Shown here: in pieces, positions 1-8,078 of the stretch
Position numbering within the stretch: the first letter of the stretch is position 1
How the letters are laid out: every line of letters starts with the position of its first letter
The notes under the pieces: model-generated
Databases searched by the model: none
The model's input: only the letters and a program-made list of their open reading frames with translations
Told to the model about the DNA's origin: nothing
Assembly (NCBI GenBank): GCA_003978455.1
Contig: QNZT01000128.1
Coordinates: forward strand, 1-17,750
Reading direction: 5' to 3'
Source of the DNA: Sulfurospirillum sp.
GTDB lineage: Bacteria > Campylobacterota > Campylobacteria > Campylobacterales > QNZT01
Length of the DNA: 17,750 bases
Translations under genes and position numbers: made by a program

Positions 1-2138
1 CCAAAGCCAAAGATGGTATGGATATCGTCACGGACAATGACGAAATAGCACAAGAGAGAGAGGCTATCATGCAGGTGTATGATGTCAACCATCCTTTGCA
101 GTGCGGTGTCTGTGATCAGAGCGGTGAGTGTGAGTTGCAGGATTATACGCTTTACATGAATGTCAACGAACAGAAATATGCTATCCCCGATACCCTCAGA
201 CCGATCCGTGACTGGGGTTTGATGAAATATGATGCCGCTCTATGTATCGTATGTGAAAAGTGTATCACGGTGTGTAAAGATATGATCGGTGACAGCGTGC
301 TTAAAACAGTACCGCGCGGCGGAGAAGCGGTGGACAAAGAGTTGAAAAGCACTATGCCGAAAGATGCCTACGCGATGTGGAACAAGCTCCAGAAGTCTGT
401 TATCGGGACAGTAAAAGAAGATAACTCACTGGACTGTCAGGATTGTGGAGAGTGTATCGCAGTATGTCCGGTAGGCGCACTGGTAAGCAGTGACTTTCAA
501 TATACGGCAAATGCGTGGGAACTGACAAAAGTGCCTGCTTCCAATCCGCACAGCAGTGACTGTTCCCTGATCTACTACAACACCAAACATGGTGATATGA
601 AAAACTATGAAGAGAAGATTTTCAGGGTAACGAACGATCCCCATTTTGTGCCGATTCACGGTGCTGCAAGATTTGGTTTTGACTTTGAAAACAGAGTAGT
701 CGGCAAAGACAAACCGATGTTTGAAAAAGCGGTTCAATTTTTGACCACCAAAGCAGATACCATCCGTTTCTCCTCTTACATCACCAATGAAGAGGCTCTG
801 ATTTTACAAAAACTGAAAGAGAAACTCGGATTGAAGCTTGTCAATGATGATGCGTATGCTTATCAGCAGTTCATGAAGCATTTCAGCAGCGTCAGCGGCA
901 AAACACTCTACAGCTCCGATATCAATGCGATCAAAGCATCCAATTTTGTTATCAGTATGGGAACGCAGGTAAGATACGATGCTCCAAATATCGGCTTTGC
1001 TCTGAACAATGCCGTGACGATGAACAAAGGGGCAGGTCTCTATTTTCACCCGACCGGTGACAGTGCAGTAGAGGGATTTGCCAAAAACATGATGACGATC
1101 TCCCACCAACCGGGAGCAGAAGAGCACGTACTGGCATTTGTGCTTGACTACTTTAGCAAAATCGACGGGCTGGATAACAAACTTCCGAAGGAGATAGCAG
1201 ATATCGTCAAAGATTTTGACAAAGAGGCTGTTTCACTGCCGGAAGATTTCGATGACAAGATGACCAAAATGCTTGCGAAAAAAGATACCTTTACACTGGT
1301 TGTCGGTGAAGATTGTTACAGTCACGAAAGGGCTGAAAATCTTGCAAAACTGGCGGGTGCGATCGACAGATATACCAACATCACTGTCATGATCATCCCC
1401 TCCAAAACCAATACACTGGGTGTCTCTCTCATCTGTGAGCTCGATGAGAAAGCGGGAAGCAGTGTCCTGGGATACAATGCCGAAGGTGATTTCGTTCTGA
1501 GTGCACTTGGTGACGGTGATCTTGATATGCCGGCACTCAATCAGCAAGAGGGAACATTTGTCAGCCTCAACAAACGTGTCGTACCGACCAATGCAGCACT
1601 CCCTTACAGTGGATATGTGTTAAATGACCTTGCCAATGCTGCGGGTGTCTCAAAAGCCATGACTGTTGACTACACAGCGGAATTACCGGTTGAGAAGGGA
1701 TTTAAAGCGGAAGATTTCGATTCTCTTCCGAACTATTATGACAACGGCGGTAACGAGATAAGAGGGTATGCTGTCGAGAGTCTGGATGTGTCAGGTGAAG
1801 GGAAAGTCGGGAAACTTAAAAAAGCTGAGCTTCTCGAAGGTGATATTGTTTATCTCTCAAATCCGATCATTCAGTTCAGCGCTTTTACAAACAAGGCGCA
1901 TCAACTTAAAACCGATGGAAAACTCTATGTATCTGCTGCTTATGCAGAAGCAAACGGACTGGGTGACGGTGATGCGGTAGAGATAAAAAACGACAAAGCT
2001 GCTGTTCAGACAACGGTTGAGATCGATTCACAGCTTGCAGGTGATATTCCCTACTTGCCGACATTTGATACAGCGTTGAAAGCGGAAGCACTGTTTGACG
2101 GTTACAGATTTACAAAAGCAACAATAAGGAAGGTGTAG
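1..2138 (+). CDS. nuoG: NADH-quinone oxidoreductase (complex I) subunit G, 5'-truncated by window edge
   Basis: Peripheral-arm iron-sulfur subunit of complex I, which passes electrons towards quinone at the cytoplasmic face of the inner membrane. The reading frame is open from base 3 with no stop upstream, so the ATG at 18 is internal and the N-terminal [2Fe-2S] domain lies outside the window. Visible sites in order: the His-Cys cluster HxxxCxxCxxxxxC (bases 90-131), CxxCxxCxxxC (243-275) and CxxCxxCxxxCP (435-470). A molybdopterin-oxidoreductase-like region follows, but its usual CxxCxxxC start is missing; only a lone Cys near base 561 remains. The C-terminus resembles the molybdopterin-dinucleotide-binding fold, probably structural only. 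Many NuoG proteins have a single Cys before PVGAL where this one has a full second ferredoxin-type motif. The stop lies two bases before nuoH. The family call is very secure; cluster occupancy is inferred. Confidence 0.96.
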   Translation, partial: KAKDGMDIVTDNDEIAQEREAIMQVYDVNHPLQCGVCDQSGECELQDYTLYMNVNEQKYAIPDTLRPIRDWGLMKYDAALCIVCEKCITVCKDMIGDSVLKTVPRGGEAVDKELKSTMPKDAYAMWNKLQKSVIGTVKEDNSLDCQDCGECIAVCPVGALVSSDFQYTANAWELTKVPASNPHSSDCSLIYYNTKHGDMKNYEEKIFRVTNDPHFVPIHGAARFGFDFENRVVGKDKPMFEKAVQFLTTKADTIRFSSYITNEEALILQKLKEKLGLKLVNDDAYAYQQFMKHFSSVSGKTLYSSDINAIKASNFVISMGTQVRYDAPNIGFALNNAVTMNKGAGLYFHPTGDSAVEGFAKNMMTISHQPGAEEHVLAFVLDYFSKIDGLDNKLPKEIADIVKDFDKEAVSLPEDFDDKMTKMLAKKDTFTLVVGEDCYSHERAENLAKLAGAIDRYTNITVMIIPSKTNTLGVSLICELDEKAGSSVLGYNAEGDFVLSALGDGDLDMPALNQQEGTFVSLNKRVVPTNAALPYSGYVLNDLANAAGVSKAMTVDYTAELPVEKGFKAEDFDSLPNYYDNGGNEIRGYAVESLDVSGEGKVGKLKKAELLEGDIVYLSNPIIQFSAFTNKAHQLKTDGKLYVSAAYAEANGLGDGDAVEIKNDKAAVQTTVEIDSQLAGDIPYLPTFDTALKAEALFDGYRFTKATIRKV

Positions 2139-2140
2139 AG

Positions 2141-3136
2141 ATGGAGAGTGCATATATTATAGAGACGATCATCAAAGTCATCGTCATACTTACCATATTT
2201 TCAGCATTGGCGGGTATTACGACATATTTTGAGAGGAAAGTACTTGCATTTATGCAAAGAAGACTGGGGCCGATGCATGTCGGTCCTTACGGGATATTGC
2301 AAGTGGCGGCAGACGGTATCAAACTCTTTACCAAAGAGGATATCGTTCCGCAAAACGCTGTAAAACCGATTTTTAAAATAGCACCGGTTTTTGCTGCTGC
2401 TACAGCGTTTATCGCGATGGCAGGTGTTCCTTTTTTACCGGAGTTTACACTGCCTTTTACAGACTATGTCGTACATCCGATCGTTGCAGATATCAATATC
2501 GGTATTCTGTTTGTTGTCGGTGTGATGGCGGTCGGTATGTATGCGCCGCTGCTCGGTGGTATGGCGTCACACAACAAATGGTCACTGCTGGGTGCGGCAA
2601 GGACGGTTATTCAGATGTTGTCATTTGAAGTCGTGACCGGTCTTTCGCTGATCGCGCCGCTGATGATGGTCGGTTCATTGTCTTTGATCGATATCAACAA
2701 CTATCAGCAGGGCGGTATCGGACACTGGATCGTCTGGGCTCAGCCTGTAGCATTTATCCTGTATCTGATTTCCGGCTATGCCGAAACGAACAGAACACCG
2801 TTTGACCTGCTTGAACATGAAGCGGAAGTCGTAACGGGGTATGCGACAGAATATTCCGGTATGAGATGGGGACTTTTTGCGATCGGTGAATATGCGAATA
2901 TGTTCACGGTTGCATTTATAGCAAGCCTGGTCTTTTTGGGTGGTTTCAATCCGATGGGATTTATTCCGGGCGGTCTCGCTATAATCATGAAAGTATCTTT
3001 TCTTATCTTTCTGTTTTTGTGGGTAAGGGCAGCATGGCCTCATATCCGACCGGATCAATTGATGTGGTTATGCTGGAAAGTGCTGATGCCTCTGGCTGTT
3101 GTCAATATATTAATCACCGGCATTGTGCTGCTTTAG
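2141..3136 (+). CDS. nuoH: NADH-quinone oxidoreductase subunit H (quinone-site membrane subunit)
   Basis: Membrane subunit at the junction of the peripheral and membrane arms; with NuoB and NuoD it forms the quinone chamber and starts the proton path. The 331-residue length is normal for the family and about eight hydrophobic segments are visible. Signature stretches are ERKVLAFMQRRLGP (residues 31-44), QVAADGIKLFTKED (54-67) and the acidic loop ETNRTPFDLLEHEAE (215-229) followed by TEYSGMRW (236-243). The acidic residues of this loop are thought to relay protons. The start is fixed by AGGAAGG at 2127-2133, which overlaps the end of nuoG, so the two genes are probably translationally coupled. 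One small family variation is LLEHEAE where many bacteria have LPEAEAE. No frame damage. The identification is certain at family level. Confidence 0.98.
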   Translation: MESAYIIETIIKVIVILTIFSALAGITTYFERKVLAFMQRRLGPMHVGPYGILQVAADGIKLFTKEDIVPQNAVKPIFKIAPVFAAATAFIAMAGVPFLPEFTLPFTDYVVHPIVADINIGILFVVGVMAVGMYAPLLGGMASHNKWSLLGAARTVIQMLSFEVVTGLSLIAPLMMVGSLSLIDINNYQQGGIGHWIVWAQPVAFILYLISGYAETNRTPFDLLEHEAEVVTGYATEYSGMRWGLFAIGEYANMFTVAFIASLVFLGGFNPMGFIPGGLAIIMKVSFLIFLFLWVRAAWPHIRPDQLMWLCWKVLMPLAVVNILITGIVLL

Positions 3137-3145
3137 GAGAGGGAA

Positions 3146-3763
3146 ATGATAGATTTTACACAATACAACAATAGAAACATTTCAGATGACTACTTTTATC
3201 TGGATATTGAAAAGCCGCCGGTTACATGGCAGGGGAAGTTTAAAAGAGTTGTAAAAAGAACACTCAGCGGTGAACTGTTTGTCGGTTTATGGATTGTATT
3301 TCGTGAGATGATCAAGTTTGATATTCACACTGTGCAGTACCCTCTTGAGAAGCTGCCGATCAGCCCTCGTTATCGTGCGCTGCATCAGATTAAACGATTG
3401 GTCGAGAGTGGAAATCAGGCATGTATCGGATGCGGTCTGTGTGAAAAGATCTGTATCTCCAACTGTATCCAGATCGATACAAAATATGGCAGCAAAGGGC
3501 GCAAGGTAGTCAAAGGGTACTCTATCAATCTTGGTCGCTGTATTTACTGCGGATATTGTGCGGAAGTGTGCCCGGAACTTGCGATTACACACGGGCAGGA
3601 TTATGAGCATGTCAGTGAGCAGCGCGCACACTATGCAACGTTGCCGGATCTGGTTACTCCGATGGATATCTTCAAAGCGGGTAAACAAAAGCCGTATCCT
3701 GGATTTGGTTCACTGACACCAAATGCAGACAATAATGTTAAAAAAACGCCGTTAGCGTATTAA
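3146..3763 (+). CDS. nuoI: NADH-quinone oxidoreductase subunit I (two [4Fe-4S] clusters)
   Basis: Ferredoxin-like subunit carrying clusters N6a and N6b, the link between the NuoG wire and the terminal cluster in NuoB. The 205-residue protein has two motifs: C93xxC96xxC99xxxC103 with a further Cys at 107, and C132xxC135xxC138xxxC142-P. In the first motif the Pro that usually follows the fourth Cys is replaced by Ile (CISNC). An N-terminal amphipathic stretch (about residues 30-66) would lie against the membrane, and the C-terminal tail after residue 165 is low in recognisable features. The start ATG has GGAGAGGG just upstream and lies nine bases after nuoH. Its position between nuoH and nuoJ is the standard nuo order. 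There is no sign of truncation. Confidence 0.97.
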   Translation: MIDFTQYNNRNISDDYFYLDIEKPPVTWQGKFKRVVKRTLSGELFVGLWIVFREMIKFDIHTVQYPLEKLPISPRYRALHQIKRLVESGNQACIGCGLCEKICISNCIQIDTKYGSKGRKVVKGYSINLGRCIYCGYCAEVCPELAITHGQDYEHVSEQRAHYATLPDLVTPMDIFKAGKQKPYPGFGSLTPNADNNVKKTPLAY

Positions 3764-3772
3764 GGGATTGTG

Positions 3773-4351
3773 ATGGAAGCGATAGCGTTTTATCTATTTT
3801 CGGTTATAACAATCGGTATGTTCGCGATTGTTGTATTTAGTAAAAATGCACTCTATGCAATGAGTGCACTTGCAGGTGGAATGATAGCAATATCAGGATT
3901 CTTTTTTATGCTCGATGCGGATTTTCTGGGGGCTGTACAGATTATCGTCTATACCGGAGCGGTAATGGCACTCTACGCATTCGGTATGATGTTTTTCGAT
4001 ACGACAAAAGATGTCAAAGAGAATATCAAAGAGGGCAAAATCGTCAATGCACTCTGGATCTCGGCGGTGGTTATATTGATAGTGATTGTCTCCATACCGT
4101 TTATATCGGATCATATTATGTTGGATGCATCGACAAGCCATTATACAGTGATAGGTGCTAACAACCCTCAGGCGGTAGGTATATTTTTGTTCACAAAATA
4201 CCTGGTTCAGTTTGAACTGGCGGCAGTGATGTTGCTGGTAGCGATGATAGCAGGAATCATACTTGTAAGTAAAAAGATGGATATCAGTTTGACAACTACG
4301 GTTGAGGAAAAGATAGAAAAAGAAGAGTTTCAAATAAAGGATACAAAATGA
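3773..4351 (+). CDS. nuoJ: NADH-quinone oxidoreductase subunit J
   Basis: Small membrane-arm subunit between the quinone module and the antiporter-like subunits; its third helix is thought to switch during coupling. The 192-residue product shows five hydrophobic segments. A conserved stretch near residues 50-80 contains FLGAVQIIVYTGAVMALYAF, the typical NuoJ helix 3 with its pi-bulge-prone Tyr-Thr-Gly. A charged C-terminal tail follows the last helix. I place the start at the ATG at 3773 rather than the adjacent in-frame GTG at 3770, because AAGGGA at 3762-3767 is then five bases away; from the GTG it would be only two. The stop codon overlaps the nuoK start in an ATGA junction, which implies coupled translation. 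Confidence 0.96.
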   Translation: MEAIAFYLFSVITIGMFAIVVFSKNALYAMSALAGGMIAISGFFFMLDADFLGAVQIIVYTGAVMALYAFGMMFFDTTKDVKENIKEGKIVNALWISAVVILIVIVSIPFISDHIMLDASTSHYTVIGANNPQAVGIFLFTKYLVQFELAAVMLLVAMIAGIILVSKKMDISLTTTVEEKIEKEEFQIKDTK

Positions 4352-4650
4352 TAACCCTAACGCACTATCTTGTACTTTCTGCTATTTTGTTTTCGCTGGG
4401 ACTGGCAGGTGTTATAAGAAGAAAAAATTTACTTTTGCTGTTTTTTTCTACAGAAATCATGTTGAATGCAGTCAATATAGGCTTTGCGGCTGTGGCTAAA
4501 TTTTATGGAGATCTGACGGGGCAAATGGTGGCATTTTTTGTTATCGCTGTCGCGGCAAGTGAAGTGGCGGTCGGTCTGGGATTACTGGTCTTGTGGTATA
4601 AGCGAACCGGTACGATCGATCTGGAATCAATGCAAGAGATGAAAGGATAA
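4348..4650 (+). CDS. nuoK: NADH-quinone oxidoreductase subunit K
   Basis: Smallest membrane-arm subunit, related to MrpC-type antiporter subunits, and part of the central polar axis of the proton path. The length is exactly 100 residues, as in many bacteria, with three hydrophobic helices. The two essential buried acids are present at the canonical positions: Glu36 in STEIMLNAVN and Glu72 in ASEVAVGL. It begins inside the nuoJ stop (ATGA at 4348-4351) and has an AAGGA-like site upstream in the nuoJ tail (AAAGGA around 4335-4340). nuoL follows three bases after its stop. Identification is secure from length, motifs and position. Confidence 0.98.
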   Translation: MITLTHYLVLSAILFSLGLAGVIRRKNLLLLFFSTEIMLNAVNIGFAAVAKFYGDLTGQMVAFFVIAVAASEVAVGLGLLVLWYKRTGTIDLESMQEMKG

Positions 4651-4653
4651 TCT

Positions 4654-6540
4654 ATGGAAAACTATGTATATATAGCACTTTTCGCACCGCTTGCAGGTTC
4701 GCTTTTTGCTGCTTTGTTTGGAGATAAACCCAAAACAGTATGGACGGGTATAGTAACATCTTTGCTACTGTTTGTCTCCTGGTATGCATCGATAAAACTG
4801 CTGGGCTATGTTGATGAAGAGCATATCGTTCATGTAAAGATGATGGATTGGATCGCTGCGGGTAATTTCAATGTCGATTTCGGTTTCGTTGCAGATCAGG
4901 TTTCGGTTATCATGATGGTAACGGTCACTACTGTATCAACGCTTGTACATGTATATTCGATCGGATATATGGATCATGACAAAGGTTTTAACAGATATTT
5001 CTCCTATCTGTCCGCATTCGTTTTCTCTATGATGATTCTTGTCATGAGTGACAACTTCCTCGGGCTCTTTATCGGATGGGAAGGCGTGGGGCTTTGTTCC
5101 TGGTTGCTGATCGGCTTCTGGTACTATAAAAAAGATGTACCTACCAGTGAAAATCCGGCTATTTCACCTGCTTATGCCGCAAACGAAGCATTTGTCATGA
5201 ACAGAATCGCCGACCTTGGTATGTTGATCGGTATCTTTATGATTTATTGGAATATCGGTTCTCTGGATTATGAAACTGTATTTGCAAAAATCGGTTCTCT
5301 TGACGGTGCTACGATCACAATGATCGGTGTCTTCCTCTTTATCGGTGCGATGGGTAAATCGGCACAGTTTCCGCTGCATACATGGCTTGCCAATGCTATG
5401 GAGGGTCCAACCCCTGTTTCTGCACTGATCCACGCCGCAACGATGGTTACAGCCGGTGTCTATCTTGTGGTCAGAAGCCATGATATCTATATGCTGATTC
5501 CGGATGTAGGGTATTTTATCGCATGTCTGGGTGCTTTTGTAGCTGTTTTTGCGGCTTCGATGGCACTTGTAAACCTCGAACTGAAAAGAGTTATCGCCTA
5601 TTCAACACTTTCACAGCTGGGTTATATGTTTGTCGCAGCAGGTCTGGGTGCATACTGGATCGCGCTTTTCCATCTGATGACACACGCATTTTTCAAGTCA
5701 GTCCTCTTTTTGGGTGCAGGAAATGTGATGCATGCTATGGATGATGAGAAATATATCGACAAAATGGGCGGTCTGGCGAAAGTGATGCCATGGACGATGC
5801 GTATTATGACGGTGGCATCACTTGCACTTGCAGGTATCTGGCCGTTTGCCGGTTTCTTTTCAAAAGATAAGATTCTGGAAACCGCATTTTCACAAAATCA
5901 CTATTTCCTCTGGGCACTGTTGTGGATAGGTGCGGGTATGACCGCATACTATAGTTTCAGATTGATTATGCTGGTCTTTTTCGGTGAAGAGCGTTATAAA
6001 AAGTTTGGATATCATCCTCATGAAGCGTATCCGTATGTGCTTCTTGCGATGGCACCGCTGGCTATTCTGGCGATCATCGCAGGTTTCTTTGAACATTCGT
6101 TTATGCATTTTGTAACACAACTGTTGCCTGAGTATGAACCGCATGTCTCTAAAGGTACGTTTATCTTCCTGCTGGTTGTGACACTGGGTATCGCGATCAG
6201 CGGTATCACGTTGGCGGTGGTGAAGTTTTCAAAAGGCAATTTTGATGAATTTTTCAAAAAGCTGGGTGTGTATGATATCTTGATCAATCAGTATCACATT
6301 CCGGATTTTTATCAGAAAGCGATTTGTGAGCCATATGCCAGGATGTCAGAGTATGCCTGGAAAAAGTTAGATATGAGGATTGTGGATGCTACTGTTGATT
6401 TTATCGCAGGGTTTATTTACAAAAGCGGCGATAAGGCAAGAGCGATGCAAACGGGTAACTTGTCTTCAAATTTAAAATGGATGGCACTTGGTTTGGTGGT
6501 ACTGCTGGCTGCAGCTGTACTCTACAGACCAGGTATGTAA
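4654..6540 (+). CDS. nuoL: NADH-quinone oxidoreductase subunit L (distal antiporter-like pump)
   Basis: Largest antiporter-like subunit, at the tip of the membrane arm, with the long lateral helix that braces NuoM and NuoN. The 628 residues are slightly more than in E. coli (about 613). Key residues are visible: Glu143 in GWEGVGLCSW, Lys235 in GAMGKSAQFPLHTWL, the PTPVSALIHAATMV helix with His260, and HAFFKSVLFLGAG further on. About 14 core helices are followed by a polar amphipathic stretch (roughly residues 525-600), matching the lateral helix, and a final hydrophobic anchor. AAAGGAT precedes the start and nuoM starts 11 bases after the stop. Everything expected of a working pump is intact. 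Confidence 0.98.
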   Translation: MENYVYIALFAPLAGSLFAALFGDKPKTVWTGIVTSLLLFVSWYASIKLLGYVDEEHIVHVKMMDWIAAGNFNVDFGFVADQVSVIMMVTVTTVSTLVHVYSIGYMDHDKGFNRYFSYLSAFVFSMMILVMSDNFLGLFIGWEGVGLCSWLLIGFWYYKKDVPTSENPAISPAYAANEAFVMNRIADLGMLIGIFMIYWNIGSLDYETVFAKIGSLDGATITMIGVFLFIGAMGKSAQFPLHTWLANAMEGPTPVSALIHAATMVTAGVYLVVRSHDIYMLIPDVGYFIACLGAFVAVFAASMALVNLELKRVIAYSTLSQLGYMFVAAGLGAYWIALFHLMTHAFFKSVLFLGAGNVMHAMDDEKYIDKMGGLAKVMPWTMRIMTVASLALAGIWPFAGFFSKDKILETAFSQNHYFLWALLWIGAGMTAYYSFRLIMLVFFGEERYKKFGYHPHEAYPYVLLAMAPLAILAIIAGFFEHSFMHFVTQLLPEYEPHVSKGTFIFLLVVTLGIAISGITLAVVKFSKGNFDEFFKKLGVYDILINQYHIPDFYQKAICEPYARMSEYAWKKLDMRIVDATVDFIAGFIYKSGDKARAMQTGNLSSNLKWMALGLVVLLAAAVLYRPGM

Positions 6541-6551
6541 GGAGCGCATGA

Positions 6552-8078
6552 ATGGAATCATTACTGACACTTGTGATATTTTTCCCGGCAATAGCCGGTA
6601 TTTTCGGATTTATGATAGAAGCCAAAGCGATCAAGGCGTACGGTATTGCCGTAACTGCGATCGAGTTTCTTTTATCACTTTTGCTATGGATGATGTTTGA
6701 CAGTTCCAATCCCGGTTACCAGTTTGTAGAGCATATACCTATCATAGAGCAGTTTGGTATCAATTACTATTTGGGAATCGACGGTATCTCACTTTTCCTG
6801 ATTTTGCTGAGTACGTTTATGACTATGATTTCTGTGATCGGGCTTACTGTAAAGGATGATCTCAAAAATATGATCATCACGATTCTCTTTCTTGAGATGA
6901 CGATGGTCGGTGTCTTTTCAGCGCTGGATGTTATTTTGTTCTATATCTTCTGGGAGTTGTCTCTTGTGCCTATGTTGTATATCATCGGTGCGTGGGGTGC
7001 AAAACTCAGAATCTATGCAGCTGTGAAGTTTTTCCTTTATACATTTGCCGGCTCATTGCTGATGCTTGTAGGTATATTGTATATGGCGTATCTCCATCAT
7101 GAGATCACGGGAACGTGGAGTTTTGCAATTCCTGACTGGCAAGCGATGCCGATAGATTTCTCGACACAGCTTTGGTTGTTTGCGGCATTTTTCTTCGGCT
7201 TTGCGATCAAAGTGCCTATGGTGCCGTTTCATACCTGGCTTCCGTATGCGCACGGTCAGGCACCGACTGTCGGTTCTGTGATCCTTGCGGCAGTACTTCT
7301 GAAAATGGGTACATACGGTTTTGTAAGATTTTCATTGCCTATGTTTCCTGATGCATCGGTCTATTTTATCACTCCGGTAGCGATACTGGCGATTATCATG
7401 GTTATCTATACTGCGATGATCGCTTTTGCACAGGAAGATATGAAGCAGGTGATCGCATACAGTTCGATATCGCATATGGGTATTATCGTGCTGGGAACTT
7501 TCGCTATGAATTCCGAGGGTATCACCGGTTCACTCTTTCTGATGCTGAGTCACGGTATCGTCAGTGGGGCGCTCTTTATGCTTGTCGGCGTGATTTATGA
7601 CAGAACACATACCAAGATGATGGATCGCTTCGGCGGTCTGGCTTCCGTGATGCCGAAGTATGCTACGATTTTCGGCATTATGTTGATGGCATCGGTAGGT
7701 CTGCCGCTCACTATAGGTTTTGTCGGTGAATTTTTATCATTGCTCGGTTTCTTTCAGGTTTCTCCGGTGATGACGGCTTTTGCAGGAACAGGTATTATCC
7801 TCGGTGCTGTTTATATGCTGAGGCTTTACAAAAAATCCTTTTTTGGACCAATCACAAATCCTGAAAATAAAAATTTAAAAGATTTGACTGCACAGGAGTT
7901 GACAGCTCTTGTTCCTCTGGTTATCCTGGTTGTCTGGCTGGGTGTATATCCCAAGCCGGTTTTGGATCCTATCGACGCGAGTGTCAAACATATGATCGTC
8001 AATATGGAGAAAAAGTCTGTAACCAAAGAGGCCAAAGAGCTTTTTGTGCAGGTAAATAGCATCAAGGAGGCTCAGTAA
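6552..8078 (+). CDS. nuoM: NADH-quinone oxidoreductase subunit M (antiporter-like pump)
   Basis: Second antiporter-like proton-pumping subunit. It is 508 residues long, close to the family norm, with about 14 hydrophobic helices. Glu135 lies in FWELSLVPMYL-like context (FWELSLVPML), Lys220 in FGFAIKVPMVPFHTWLP, and HGQAPTVGSVILAAVLLK follows; these are the Glu/Lys pair and broken-helix motif of the channel. Start choice: an ATG at 6548 is in another frame, while AAGGAG at 6539-6544 (overlapping the nuoL stop) is seven bases from the ATG at 6552, whose frame carries the NuoM motifs. The TAA stop shares one base with the nuoN start. The short charged C-terminal tail (about residues 485-508) is variable in the family. 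Confidence 0.98.
   Translation: MESLLTLVIFFPAIAGIFGFMIEAKAIKAYGIAVTAIEFLLSLLLWMMFDSSNPGYQFVEHIPIIEQFGINYYLGIDGISLFLILLSTFMTMISVIGLTVKDDLKNMIITILFLEMTMVGVFSALDVILFYIFWELSLVPMLYIIGAWGAKLRIYAAVKFFLYTFAGSLLMLVGILYMAYLHHEITGTWSFAIPDWQAMPIDFSTQLWLFAAFFFGFAIKVPMVPFHTWLPYAHGQAPTVGSVILAAVLLKMGTYGFVRFSLPMFPDASVYFITPVAILAIIMVIYTAMIAFAQEDMKQVIAYSSISHMGIIVLGTFAMNSEGITGSLFLMLSHGIVSGALFMLVGVIYDRTHTKMMDRFGGLASVMPKYATIFGIMLMASVGLPLTIGFVGEFLSLLGFFQVSPVMTAFAGTGIILGAVYMLRLYKKSFFGPITNPENKNLKDLTAQELTALVPLVILVVWLGVYPKPVLDPIDASVKHMIVNMEKKSVTKEAKELFVQVNSIKEAQ
8064..8070 (+). promoter_or_regulatory. Strong Shine-Dalgarno site of nuoN
   Basis: AAGGAGG, a near-perfect match to the 16S rRNA 3' end, sits inside the nuoM C-terminal codons and seven bases before the nuoN ATG. 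It is one of the strongest ribosome sites in the operon and fixes the nuoN start at the TAATG junction. Confidence 0.8.

Noticed and set aside
426..737. Minus-strand open frames opposite nuoG (this one and several others such as 804-1127 and 1233-1547)
   Set aside because: They are antisense to a strongly conserved coding frame, have no ribosome sites or family motifs, and are Cys/His/Arg-rich in the way expected of complementary reading.
3770..3772. GTG as nuoJ start
   Set aside because: It sits only two bases from the AAGGGA site, whereas the adjacent ATG at 3773 has workable spacing.
6548..6700. ATG at 6548 as an alternative gene start just after nuoL
   Set aside because: It opens a different frame that stops at 6700 without any motif; the ATG at 6552 has the better ribosome-site spacing and begins NuoM.
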